Notes: generated from the letters alone by a model not told the origin. Positions 46,374 through 57,590 are shown, counted from the stretch's first letter. The stretch: 64,000 bases of DNA from Oikopleura dioica (GCA_907165135.1 OU015569.1:7440501-7504500); one strand, 5' to 3'. Program-made: numbers and translations.

Positions 46374-47600
46374 CTTTACGTAACAAGTCGGACAGATAAG
46401 GAATATTGAGGGCAATAGTAAATTTCTGAAGTAGGTCAACCATATAACATCGCTCGGAAAAACTTTTTGAACGTCAATTTCTAGGTCGTTCAAATATTCA
46501 CGACTCTTGATCTCATGCTACGCGCCCTATTTTCTAGCGAATATAAGAAGAAAGTTTCTCCTTCACTTCATAAATAAAAAAATGAGGTGGAAAAATCCCT
46601 TTCGAAAGAGACAACTATTCAAAGTGAAGCTAAATTAGCTATATAAAGTAGATTTCGCTTAAAAACGCTCCGAAGTTTTCAAAATGAAACATTATTTGTG
46701 GTATATTCTTGTTTATTCCAAGCAATTTGATATTTAATTAGTTAAATTAAAATAACCTTTCTCAAAGAGATATATGTTCTTATCATGATAAAATGAATCG
46801 TTATAGTTCACCTAAACAATGTACCTCTTACCATTTACTCTGTTAAAACTACTTTATACTCTTACTGCTTTATTTTATAAAATGATTAACTTATTCTTCA
46901 TTATTGCCATAATAGACAACCTTCATCATATTCGTTTCATCAAATGACAAGCAATACTATCTTTATCAAATTTTATCCCGAAACTTTTGCTCTTTTCCTG
47001 CTTTTTTGAATAAAATGAAAAAATCTGCAAACTCCATGCAACTTTTGAAAACTTTCTTGTTGATGAGATATTTGCAGGAAATGAGACTCGTCTGTTGCTA
47101 TCTTTTCGTACTTTTGGTGAACCAAAAAGTCCGATTATCATGAGAGGAATCCAGAGTTGACCGATAAGCGTCTGTCCTACGAATCTGTTGATTTTGAAGG
47201 GGAGACTTCGCCGCATAAAAAGAATTAGTAAAGATAGCGAGGAAAATATTTGGCTTTTTTTTTCTCCTTCTTTTTATTTTTATTCCGGAAACAGGTGCTT
47301 TTTTGGACTCTGAAAATTGCATCTTGGAAGGTGATCGCTATTTTTCCTTGAGTAAGAATGCATATTTTTTAGTACAATCCACGTACATTTCATATCTCAC
47401 TTTAGTAAAAACTGCGTACCTGCGTCCTTTAGCATTATATACATGCACGAATATCAATTAAGCCCTTTCTTTTGCGTAGGAAAATTGCAATGGAGAATTA
47501 ATACTTCAACAATATTACCGCTTCGCGGTATGCATGCTTCCTAGGATTCAAAACTTAAGAAAAGACAAAATGTCCATTTTGGGCTTCTGTCAATTGGTAA
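46374..47600. other. Right terminal non-coding region of the element
   Basis: A/T-rich, with a perfect TAAAATGAATCG at 46789 and weaker copies near 46877, 46944 and 47011, echoing the left end. A minus frame at 46926-47216 with ATG 47216 (MRRSLPFKINRFVGQTL) is open for 96 codons with no known family. It could be a last small gene. No inverted copy of the left end was found by eye. Confidence 0.4.
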
Positions 47601-47623
47601 AATTGATAAAATAGTTTATTCGT

Positions 47624-49675
47624 TTACGAACAGAGACCACAGTCATAAATTACTACCCATACATTATTTAGGTATTGGCGCAGAGAGCTGCCAGTTGATT
47701 TGGGATGAGCGGCCCTCCCACTAGAATCAATTGTGTAATGCGCGAAGAAGTTGATGAAACGGGGTTGAACGCAGGGAACTCGTTGCCTGATGGCTGTAAT
47801 AGTTTTATTCTGAAAGAAAATGTTTGAAAGGGTTCGAAGTGAAAAGGATTCGTACCTGAAAGGTTTTGCAACTTTAGCATTGAACATTAAATTCTCGATA
47901 GGTGCAGGATTTGTCGAATCAAAAGTGACTAGCAGTACAGGGACATCACTTCTGTCTTGAATTTTATTCTCTCCTCGGACAAGGATGACTCTGACTCCAT
48001 CATCGTCGACAAGAGTTCTTGTCGTCGAAGAAGCCTGGAAATCAGCGAGATTGACTTTGATTCCCGTCAAAGCCGCCACTTCGGGTGGAGTGGGCCAAAC
48101 GGCGATTTGGGGACTGGCTTGGCTCGTCATGGCGGATACAGAAGGTGCTGATGGGTTAATATCCAGCAGAGTTGGCTGACTGAAAAAATTGTTAGAACTT
48201 CAGTAATCATCAAAATCGACGAGTAAAGGCAAAATTGTTAGCTGATAATAAATGCATGCATAAATGAACAAAATCCTTTATAAAACTACCTCTGCCAAGG
48301 ATCGTAGCTAATAAATTGAGAAAATTCTTGAGACTTACGGTGTTTCTCCCATTGGAGAGGACCCAAATATACTGTTCAGAGTTTTCAAATCGTCGATCAC
48401 ATTTCCACTACTTTGAGCTGGTCTGTTCGATGGAGGATCATCCTCGAGGCCGAGCAGGTTCAAGTCGACGCCGAGGTCGTGGAGGCGAGAAGTTTGGGTA
48501 TCCGGACTTGATGTTGCAGTGAGACAAGATGATGGAACGCTGCTTCCATTTGAAGTTGGCGTAGAAGCGCTAGAATGCAATAATAGGGAGGAAATATGAG
48601 AAAGAATTTACTTCGAAAGCTCCACTACATCGGGGTATTTATCTTTCACGACATTGATGACTCGATTGACTTCATCTGTTAGCCTGAGGACCGCCATCAA
48701 CTCATCGTTGTTTTAATTTGCTTCTGACGCGAGACGGAAGAGCTGTGGCCTCATTGATTCCAAGTCCGAATAGACTGTTGCCATCGCCGATTTCGCTCTT
48801 TATTCAGAGAGTGTTAATAAATGAGAGAAGAACTTGGCCTTACGTAGCTCCAGCAGCAATCATATCATCCATGAGCATGTATTTTTCCTTCGCTTCTGTC
48901 ATCAAAAGCATTTTGCGCGCCTCTCGATCGGTCTTTTAACTGTCTTGCTCGTACATGGTTTTGATCATTTCATTTGCCAGGGCGATGTCTTCTGGATTCT
49001 TGGACGCAAGAAGTTCCGCCAGTCGCTTTTCCTCAGCATCGTCTTTTATTAATGCGCACCTGAACAATGTTTCAACACTGATTTTGATTAAATTGGTACC
49101 TTTCTTTTTGTTGAGGAGTAGGGAGAAATCTTCTGTCGTCGAATTTCGGGTCCTTCTTGACGATGCCTTGTTTCTTGAGCATTGAATACGCATCAGCAAT
49201 CTTTATTTGGTCTAAACTCAAAGTCAGTAGCTGTAAGAATAAGAAAAGCTCAACCTTTTAATGCAATAGTCCAACCATACATCAATTCAATAATTCTAGT
49301 TTTAACCTGCGGTGATGACCTAAAAACAAAATAAATTTTAGTCAAGTGGCTTTTCTTTGGGAGGTCAAGCAAATTACAAGTCCCTACATCTGCGTGAGGG
49401 CGCAAAAAGAGGTCCTCCAAATGAAAGTCCTCCGAACTCGAGGCGAGAGGGGGAGCGCAGCGGACTGATGCTCATGCGATAAGCCAGGTTTTAAGCCACG
49501 TTACCTTGGTCCAAGATATTTGGGAGAGACAACGCGGATAAGTTCATTTAAAAATCTATATTTTCCGATTTCATTGTGAAAGAGTTTTCCAGAGGATCGA
49601 ACGCAGATCAAGGCCTCAGACAGCTTCTTTTTCTAATGGGCTCTGGATCTTGTGAGCCAACAATTGTTGTGCATG
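47624..49675 (-). pseudogene. GGA: GGA clathrin adaptor (VHS-GAT-GAE), damaged
   Basis: Golgi/endosome adaptor that links ARF and cargo tails to clathrin. Order on minus: VHS piece LLAHKIQSPLEKEA, then after a frame change FHNEIGKYRFLNELIRVVS, IKIADAYSMLKKQGIV, the GAT piece RLAELLASKNPEDIALANE and VNRVINVVKDKYPDVVEL, and the gamma-ear piece (LQPSGNEFPAFNP) near 47760. Lesions: frame change near 49620, in-frame TAA right after MYEQDS at about 48936, in-frame TAA after LASEAN near 48716, and a short ear end. Introns of normal size are retained, so this is a decayed genomic copy rather than a retrocopy. The N-terminal residues of the VHS domain are not clearly present. Confidence 0.7.
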
Positions 49676-50460
49676 AAGAGGGACGTCGGCATTTAACAGG
49701 CAGCAAACAGCTACGTAAATGGATGATTCGTCCTCGGGGAACTTTTGAAGACTTTGGATGAGCTCTTCTACTGTTCGATTCAGGCATTTTTGGACAGAAG
49801 ACGGCAGCAGGACAGTAATCGATGGGTAGAAATTCTGAAATAAAGATGAAACGGAGAAATAGCGCTTTCTTTATAAATTTTTCGCCCGTAAATTATCTTT
49901 TTTGCCCATTCTTTAATGATTTTACCTAATGTCTCGCCTAGAATCGGGCAAACAGCTCGTCAATACATTCTCATTCTGATCTTCCAGCAAAACAGGAACT
50001 CGCGAAGCCAGTTTTACGCAGTTATTAATCGGTTTCAGGCGAACAATTTCCAATTCATCGGTGAGCATGTCTACCATGTAGTCCATCGACTGCTTGGCGA
50101 AATCTCCAGTGGACTCTTTAGCGGCTAAGGTGCAAAGAGAATTCAGCGATGCAACTCTGACCGTTTTAAATTCATCTTCCAGGTCGTGAATGAAGGCCCC
50201 TACGATCTCGTTTTAAGATCGGACTTACCTTCGCAGCGCCGACTTCCACCCTCATTCTTGAGTAACTTTTCCGCTCGTTCGCGCAAAACACGTATAAACT
50301 TTCCATTCTTATCAAGAGACTTTTCTTCGCTTCCTTCTGGAATTCTTTGCTCGAAAACGAAATCGTCGCGAGCTTCGCACCAAGTTTGTTTCTCTTCAAA
50401 GCGGATCAGGAAAAACTTCCTAGGAAATATTTTCGCTTTTGTAAACTGAACCTGAAAATA
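49676..50460 (-). pseudogene. INTS4: INTS4 (Integrator subunit 4) internal fragment, damaged
   Basis: HEAT-repeat subunit of the Integrator cleavage module. The exon 50450-50205 leads by a 31-nt intron into EGAFIHDLEDEFKTVRVASL, then MVDMLTDELEIVRLK and VLTSCLPDSRRDIR, which are consecutive INTS4 blocks. The following exon reads RLLSCCRLLSKNA, then a stop, and continues one frame over as TVEELIQSLQKFPEDESS. Only the middle part of the protein is represented. Both N-terminal repeats and the long C-terminus are missing. It runs directly into the GGA fragment on the same strand. Confidence 0.65.
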
Positions 50461-50592
50461 AATTAATAAACTTCTACACATGAATGTGAGATATATTGTA
50501 GGAGAGCCGGGATCCTAAAATGACAGCTTTTCCGGTTTTATAAAGAGCTCGAAAAATACAAAATTATAAAATACAAAAAGAACAGCTTCATT

Positions 50593-53323
50593 TTAATTCT
50601 TTGTTCTTTTTCTTTTTGTGGATTGCGCTGGTTTGCATCCATTTTTCGCCACTGGTCCACGGCGTGGCAAATTCATCTGGCTGTTGCCAAGTGGTTGCAT
50701 GAACTGTCTGTGATGAGGAATCTGATGATGAGGACGAATCTGCTGATGAGGAGGAATCTGATGATGAGGAGGAATCTGCTGAGGGGGGCCAAAATTATTT
50801 TGGGGAGTAAATCGCTGGTTGAAGCTCATTTGAGGAGGAGGTTGAAAATGCTGTGACGGCATATTTGACAGTTGACTGTGTTGATGAGGAGTTGCGATCG
50901 CTGGCTGATGTGGCTGCCGTTTTTCTTGGTTGATTCTGTCCAATTCATGCTGCTGATTGTGCCAGTGCACCTCTTTGTCAAAAATATCGCTAGACAACTG
51001 CTCCAGCGATTTTCCCAAACTTGCGACTTCCATTTCCAAGGGTGCAAGCCCTTCCTTGCCGGCGGTTTCGACGAGATGATGAAGCTTTTTCGACATTTGA
51101 TCGTAAGCTAGACGCAAGAAGTCGATCATAGAGCGAAACCTCATCCTGTTAACGCTCTTATTATCGAACTTCTGGATTCTAGCGCCCAGCAATTTGAGCT
51201 TTTCGTTCGACTCCCAGATCTTGGCACGCATTTCAGCGATCTTCTGATCATCCAAAGCAGCGACCACCGGCGTTGGAGCCGCAATATCAGTAGATGCTCC
51301 ATCGTTTGAACTAACCAAAGTGTCTTTCTGTGGCTTTGGTGGTCCGGCTTCTTCACCACTGATCGACGAAAGCATCGCTTGCTGTTGTACATCGGCCTTA
51401 ATGATAAACTTAGCTCTATAATTGATTATTCCTGCTACCTCTGCGTTGGAATCATCATCGGAAGACGAATCGTCTTCAGTGACTTCTGTATTATTGTGCT
51501 TGGGATTGAAAGGCGATAGAACAGGTGTCTCTTCATCCGAGTCTCGTTGTTTCTTCTTCTTCTCATCGCTTGAACTAGCCGCTGCGTCTTCCTCGTCACT
51601 GCTCAACAAACGCTTTCTGCGCCGAACAGGCTCTGAATTCTTGTAAATATTGTTCTGACTTAATCAACTTACTTTTGCTGACTTTCTCCAAGACGACACC
51701 AGTTTTTTCTCGATACTCGTTTCGTTTTACTTCGAGCGCAGGCTGTTCATCTTCTGCCGAAGCGATCTCTTGCTCCTTTTGCTTTCTTTCCAACGTAGCT
51801 TGATTGACGCTTTCTTCAGTTCGTTCACGATGAGCACATTCCTTTTCCTCTTCTAAAAGTGAAAATAAGTAAGTGATCCTTGAGCTTGATTTACCTTGCT
51901 GGCAGATATTTAACCATTCGATAGCTTCGTCAGGAGATTCATCGAACTTTTTCATCATTCCGAACTCGACTTTTGCCTCCTCAAATTTCTTTGTTGCCAT
52001 CAAAATCTGCCCTTTCAAGGCGTAGCCTTTTGGCCATGTGGGCTCAAGTTCAATTGCTTTCACCGCGTCACTAGAAATAAAGGAGAGATGGATAAAAATT
52101 GAATCTTATTACCTAAGAGCTTCGGGGAACTGCTCTTGTTGGAGGAGCGCGTCCGATCGATAACCGAAGTAGACCTTGTTCGTCGGATCCAAGGCGATTG
52201 CTTCGGCGTATTTTTCGATTGCAAGGCTGATATCTCCATCTCCCTCAGCTATCGCGCCCTCTTGGGCGATTCGAGTCGCACTAGTAGAAAAATGATTAAA
52301 CGGTAAATTTACTCATACTGACTTTTCAAAATCATCAATATGATCAATTTGCACAAGATGGGATCTTGCTGTTATATCACCATATCGGGCATGAAAATCA
52401 CTTGCTGATTGTCGTATATGTTTCCGGAAAACTCCATTCGTCATTTTGCTTCGTTCTTTCATGTAAAGTTTGTAGTACCGATGTTTTTTGGTGATGAAAC
52501 ATTCGGCGATGGACTGGAAATGTTTCCATTCGAGGATGGGGTAGTTATCAGGCGAGATGTGCAATTTAACTTGTTTTTTTTCTTTTCTCTTCCATTTGCT
52601 TTTTGGTGTATAAATAAATGAAGTAAGTTCGTGGCGCTGGGGAAGACAAAATCGCTTCTTTTCTGCACAGAGAAGTTTGTCGATGGTGTGTATGTACTCA
52701 TCACCTAAGACAGCCCCATTCTCATCTGGTGTTATGTTTAGAGAATAGAACAAGTCTAATCTCTCTATGCAATGTCTAAACTCTAGCCCAGTTCGAGTTT
52801 TTTTTATTTCCTCCACAACTGCAAAGTCGTAATCGCCAAAACCATCCAACCCAAAAATTGGCTGTAGAATGACCCCGATAGCCGACGTTTCCCATGATCG
52901 CCAATCTTTCCCGCGTTTGGGGACCCCCTTGGATTGCATAAGTCGTAGAAACGACCGATGGGGCTTGTGCACGAATTTAACCCCATTTTGGAGATTATCA
53001 CATTGGCTGTCAGCTTCATCCTTCGACTCGAAAACTGTCACTCTCAAGGTTCCATCGTGAATTTCTTGGACTTCATGGTCTTCTGCGTCCGTGGCAGAGG
53101 ATTCTTGCTCATTTTCGACAATGTGAAGTTCTCCTTCGCCGTCAGATACCGGCATCAGAGAATGAGTAGCAAAATCGTAGGTATCGGGATTAAAGTCATT
53201 GCTTGTCAAAAAGTCGGATAATCTTTGGAGAAGCTCAGCTTTCTTACCCCTCGTACTTTCTTGCACCGAAGCAAGCTCTTTACGAATTTCTCCTACTTTG
53301 AGATCGGTCAACAATTTCACCAT
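50593..53323 (-). CDS. SAP-domain plus TPR protein with coiled, disordered C-terminus
   Basis: From ATG 53323, a long first exon starts with a SAP motif (LTDLKVGEIRKELASVQEST, then KKAELLQRLSDFL), typical of DNA/chromatin binding, followed by about 290 residues without a known domain. A splice near 52321-52281 in phase 2 joins it to TPR repeats (IAQEGAIAEGD, AIEKYAEAIALDPTNKVYF, AIELEPTWPKGYALKGQIL). Then come a Glu/Lys coiled coil, an Asp/Ser-rich stretch and a Pro/Gln/His-rich tail ending STKRKRTKN at 50593. I found no stops or frameshifts. The SAP exon and TPR exons could be two genes if the 52321 splice is wrong. Function unknown. Confidence 0.65.
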
Positions 53324-53569
53324 TACAAAACTGTCTAAATTTATGCGCGCTGCAGACAGATAAGGATAACTGTCAGAAATATCAAACGAGTGCTGAGTTT
53401 TCTATTTCCATCATGAATCTTATATTGCAAAGGAAAGATAAAACACGAGTTTTTTTTGAATTAAAGAATGCGTGTGAACAATCGCCTTTGTATTGAATGA
53501 CTAGTTGACAAAAAGAAACAGTGATGATAAGAAAAGAAAAGAGAGAGAGAGAAATAGTTTGTCTCGTTG

Positions 53570-54310
53570 TTCTTGCAAAGTGAGTGGTCGGCTTTGTTGA
53601 AGAGTTCGGATCGAATTGCAAAAGACCTGCTTCTGTACAAATGTTTCGCAAATCAGCTCCATTAAATGTATCCGAGTGCTTGGCAACCGCCTATTAAAAA
53701 GGGGTGAAAAAGGGAGAGAAGCGAAAACAAGATTACCTCGAAGTCAATTCCTCCGTGAGTAGCGAGTGGACGCGAGTGAATCTTCAAAATGTCAAGTCGA
53801 GCTTGCTCATTTGGCAGTGCTAGAATTGAGTTTAGATCGAGGATTTTCTAAGGTGGCTTCATACGGATTTCGATCTTTTTGTCCAAACAACCGGGTCGCA
53901 AAAGTGCAGGATCCAGCGTGTCAGGTCTGTTCGTCGCCATGATCATTTTCACCTTTCCGAGCGTGTCGAAGTCGTCCATTTGATTGAGCAATTCCATCAG
54001 AGTACTGCGAGCGACATTAAGCTTTAGTAAAAATGAAGTAAAGATACCTTTGGATTCCACAATCAGCAGAGATTTCTTCTGAAAGATGTCTGCTACCGAT
54101 AGCGTCGATTTCGTCCATAAAAATAATGCAGGGTTGATTGTCGCGAGCGTAGTTGAACATTTCGCGGATGAGACAAACAGATTCACCGATTTACTTGTCC
54201 ACGATGGCAGATGATGTTACCTAGGAAAAGATGCTTTACCGTGCGTTTGCTGTAAGATAAGCTACCTTCAAAAATAAGCGTCGAGTTGACTAGCAACAGC
54301 TCGAGCAGGG
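53570..54310 (-). pseudogene. PSMC6: PSMC6/Rpt4 26S proteasome ATPase fragment, damaged
   Basis: On minus the order is ARAVASQLDA, SAIVDK then an in-frame TAA where the family has Tyr, IGE-like, [69 protein letters not shown] and [14 protein letters not shown]. That is the AAA+ core of Rpt4. Further damage: GRLDRKI has become GCLDKKI, followed by a stop after MKPP; and the sequence after TEAG diverges. Introns are kept. The N-terminal coiled coil, OB domain and the Walker A start are missing. Confidence 0.8.
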
Positions 54311-54598
54311 AGAGTCCTAGTGTCAGCATTCTTATCTCCATCAGATTCAGTCGAGCGGCCAGTAATCGGCTCTGATGATGAGGAACTATCCAACAGATTT
54401 CAGCGTGTGCTTCGGGAATTTTCGATTTTTTTCACCTTGTTTCGGATTTTATCCACTTGCACGATCATCATCGAGAGTCGAGCATTTCTGATTGATGCTT
54501 CTGACCAGACATCGGTTGTACTGCCCTTTTGTTCTTTTTGGAGAACGCCTGTGCGAGAGACATCAGAGCTAGCAGTTCTTGAACAGGACTGATCGCTA
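54311..54598. other. Open minus stretch without a start, unassigned
   Basis: On minus, 54598-54400 reads as Ser/Lys-rich protein-like sequence (SDQSCSRTASSDVSRTGVL) and ends RSTR at a TGA. It follows the SR-rich gene's TAG immediately. It may be an alternative 3' exon of that gene or part of the fragment cluster. Confidence 0.25.
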
Positions 54599-55376
54599 CT
54601 AGAAACAGCATTTGGGAGATTCGATGAGCTCGTCGTTGTTCTGTCGAGGAGGAAGAGTCTGAGGAAGTTTTTCTTGTGTTTTACTCGTAGAACTGCTTTT
54701 CCGACGACTCAAGCGTTTCTCCCTCTTTTCACTTCTGGACTTTTTCGATCGATGCTTCGAGCAGTAATGCATACTTCTGCTTGTACTTCTGGATCGATTC
54801 TTTCGCCGGCGGATAGGACTGCGCGATCTTGAGCGATGCTTTCGACTTTTGAAAGAGTTGAAAAAAGAAAGATCAAAATGGGCATGCTCTAAGGGAAATT
54901 GCAACTCTAACTTGGACTAGAAGATCTCGACCGCTTTCGTTTCTTTCTTCTTTCCCGGAAACCCGACCTTTTCCGGTGCTTTCTTGATTTTCCCGGCTTC
55001 GAATCGACAATCACAAGATCATCATCTTCTTCTCCGCTGGAAGGTTCGATCGGATCAACGATTCGTTTCAACACAGGCTTGATAGTTCTGACTCGACGAT
55101 GATGTTTATCCCTCCCATCTTCTGTTCCAGGAAAAAGCTGGGGTTCTCGGTAGATATCTTTCGGCCTGCCAGAGGGAAAAAGTTCTTTGTCCAAAGCATC
55201 GAAAGAATCACGCACCCGAGAGAGCTTTTTTCTCAGATCTTCAGGCTCACTGAAAAGTTGATAAGCCATGTTTTTTTTCATTTCTAGAGCCGTTTCGACG
55301 TCTAGAATCGTTCTTACCTGTCTAATTGATCATAAACTCTCCGCAAAATCGGTTTACTCGACGCCTTACTGCTCAT
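54599..55376 (-). CDS. SR-rich nuclear protein, unknown
   Basis: ATG at 55376 (MSSKASSKPILRRVYDQLD), exon to 55318, then an intron to an acceptor near 55254 that continues in phase as SEPEDLRKKLSRVRDSFDAL. The middle is acidic (GEEDDDLVIVDSKPG) and is followed by two Arg/Ser-rich blocks (RKKRKRSRSSSPS, RSRSRSPIRRRKNRSRS) separated by one more short intron at about 54910-54855. It ends LIESPKCCF. RS domains of this kind occur in splicing and nuclear-speckle proteins. There is no RRM, so the partner is unknown. Confidence 0.65.
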
Positions 55377-55739
55377 TACAAGTAACTATTTGAGCACTGT
55401 ATCGGACTGCGCTCTACTGTATTTTCAACTTATTAGTACACACAGTTTGTATTTTTACTTTGATTAGCTGATACCAGTTACTGAAGGCTACAATGAATTG
55501 CGGGGCCAAAAGAACGAATGACCGAATAAATAAGAGTTTAAGTTTTTTCCTTAGACACAAAACAAGCAAAATTTTTTGCAGTTAGATTTTTAAAAAGGTA
55601 TTTTGTTGAACGTAAGGGAAGAGACGGAGGTTTGTACATGTAGGTGCATTACTTTAATTAATTATTGAACAACAGGAACGAAGGTGAGAAAAGGGAACAC
55701 ACAAGCTTTAAGGACAATAGTTTTTCTTTGTGGGAGGAA
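55377..55739. other. Gap, no gene seen
   Basis: Likely contains the promoter of the SR-rich gene. No open frame or repeat of note. Confidence 0.4.
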
Positions 55740-56595
55740 TCAGTACTTCGTAAGTGATAGAATAGGTGGCTTATTTGTACAATCGACCCTTGGCGCCCTT
55801 CGGAAAGCATCGTTCATGAACTTGTCCTCCTCGATCTTGTGAACCTAAAACGCAAAATAACTTTTGCTAATTTCGTGAAAATCTTACTTGTTTGGAACTA
55901 GCAGTGGCGGAGGCGACGGAGTCTCGGTCAGCGTAGTGGACTCGGCGGGACCAGTTGGAAGCAGTTCGCAGTCTGGGCTTGCAGAAGTCGTAGAAACCCA
56001 TGTTTTTGTGCTCTTCCTAGACCCAATAGACTTCGGCGTTCCTGAATTTCTCGAGCTCGGGAATGACGAGATCGTATGGGAATGGAGCGACCTTATAGAA
56101 GAATAAGCCTTTGAGTAAAAAAGCTGAAAATACCTGTTCAACTCGAGCAATAGCGATGTCGTTTTCGAAGCCTCGGGCAGCCTGTTATCTTGACGAGATC
56201 GTAGTAGACCTTTCCAGAGCAGAACATCAGTCGCTTGACGTTATCTGGGTTCTGAATGGCGTAAAGTTTAAGTAATGAATGAAGGATATTATTTTACCTT
56301 GGAGGCAGCGCCTTCTTCACCGATGAGCCGTCTGTACTGTGTGCCAGGGCCCATTTCTGACCATTCGGATCGAGCTTCTGGAAGTCGAAGAAGAGATTTG
56401 GGAGTCATGAGAATGAGGGGCTTTCGGAATGGAAGAGCGATCTGTCGTCGATGGACGTGCATGACGTTGGCTAGAATTTTAGTGAAGAAAGATCTAAATT
56501 GGTAAGCTTTACCTGGAGTAGTTGGGTTGCAAATAATCCAGTTAGCGTCGTAGAGCTGCTTGATGCCGAAGACAGCTTCCTTCCAGTCGCTGGGG
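55740..56595 (-). pseudogene. OGDH: 2-oxoglutarate dehydrogenase E1 C-terminal fragment, damaged
   Basis: Thiamine-diphosphate E1 enzyme of the TCA cycle. On minus: [69 protein letters not shown], then after a one-base frame change [33 protein letters not shown], and after an in-frame TAG replacing Gln EEHKNMGFYDFCKPRLR, then FMNDAFR near the end. Only the last quarter of the enzyme is present and introns are retained. The upstream intron side is replaced by repeats at 56640. Confidence 0.85.
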
Positions 56596-56654
56596 CTGAA
56601 AATATAGTTTATTTTTTCTATTTTAACGTATTAAAAATAATATCTACTAAATTC

Positions 56655-56980
56655 TATTAAACGGGAGCACAGTGCTCACAGACTAAAAAATCTAACTAAT
56701 ACTAAAAAGCCTAACTAAGTCTGGAGCGCATTGCTCACCATTTTAGATTAGATTTGAATTTAGAAAAATTATAACTATTAAATTTTTAAATATAATGGGA
56801 GCACGATGCTCACAGACTTAAAAATCTAACTAATACTAAAAAAGCCTAATTATGAGCGAGAAACTTCCCAGGACCGAGATCCAAACAAGTGATACCAAGC
56901 TCTCCCAGTTTTTAATTCAACCCTTATTTTAAGTCTGGAGCGCATTGCTCACCAAATTTAATTTTGAAATTAGAAAATTA
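56655..56980. repeat. Two copies of a 135-nt block with GAGCAC-GTGCTC palindromes
   Basis: GGGAGCACAGTGCTCACAGA begins the copy at 56660 and GGGAGCACGATGCTCACAGA the copy at 56797. Each is followed by AAAATCTAACTAATACTAAA and closed by GTCTGGAGCGCATTGCTCACC at 56718 and 56935. The second copy is split by about 70 bases that do not match the first. Possibly a short interspersed or foldback element. Confidence 0.6.
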
Positions 56981-57590
56981 TTGAATTTTTTACTTATCTT
57001 TATTTCTTCTTCGTTGATTTTCTTCATATCTTCTCGTGTTTTTTCTCGAAAGCAAATCTATAAAAAACCTGGTAAAAATACTGGCTATTACATGAATTAT
57101 TCAAGAATTCGTGTTGAACAATCCAAAACAATACAAACAACAATACAAAACATGCAAAACTTCTCTTTTGAGAAAAATGATTTTGAACTTGAATTTTAAA
57201 TTTTGAGCGCTATTGGCGGAGCGCCCGCCAATGAGCGCGCGCCCCGCGATGTTTGTTCTCAGAAGAATAGTGCGAACGCGCAAAACGAAAAGGATAATAC
57301 TACTCTCGTTAAGCCGGTCATTTTGGTACCCGAAACTACCCCGGGAAATGACAGGAAAAAAAACTGTAGACATTTTGAATGCCCGAATACCGCAAAATTG
57401 AGCCAAATTCGGCCAAAATTTCGCGATTTTCACGATTTTCTAGAGTCTGTAAAAGTACTTTCCCGGGAGTGCACAGAGGTGTTCGGGTGCTCAAAATGAT
57501 CAGCACGACGAGAGCTTTAAAATAAGCACAAAAAGAAAGTGCGGCTCGAAAAATGATTAAAAAGTGACCCACCCTACTTTGCAGGGTGAT
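56981..57590. other. Gap with short GC-rich hairpin
   Basis: TTGGCGGAGCGCCCGCCAA at about 57212-57230 is a perfect 7-bp stem with a 5-base loop, followed by further GCGCGC-rich sequence in otherwise A/T-rich DNA. No gene was recognised. Confidence 0.35.

Larger units (their letters stand above)
24240..47550. mobile_element. Polinton/Maverick-class virus-like element, about 23 kb
   Basis: Between two host-gene blocks lies a coherent set of genes found together only in Polintons/Mavericks and related adinto-like viruses. They are a protein-primed family B DNA polymerase (35747-40203), rve integrase (to 30636), FtsK/HerA-type packaging ATPase (27904-28638), adenain-like protease (31318-31791) and a jelly-roll major capsid protein (33221-34501). 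Genes lie on both strands, are packed and sometimes overlap, and most have short introns. The borders are estimates: the left lies after the poly(A) signal at 24222 and the right before the GGA fragment at 47624. I could not see terminal inverted repeats or a 6-bp target duplication by eye. The core frames look open apart from one break in the protease, so the copy may be fairly young. Confidence 0.88.

Noticed and set aside
49380-49480. tRNA-like or structured RNA in a GC-rich part of the GGA intron
   Set aside because: No cloverleaf, A-box or B-box could be drawn.
47624-56595. Reading the in-frame TAA/TAG codons as sense (reassigned code)
   Set aside because: TAA, TAG and TGA end intact genes elsewhere in the window, and the fragments also carry frameshifts and truncations.
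24143-57584. A shared 14-mer GTAGGGTGGGTCAC at 24151 (plus) and 57565 (inverted) as ends of a larger element
   Set aside because: A 14-base match is expected by chance in a window this size, and the flanks do not extend the match.
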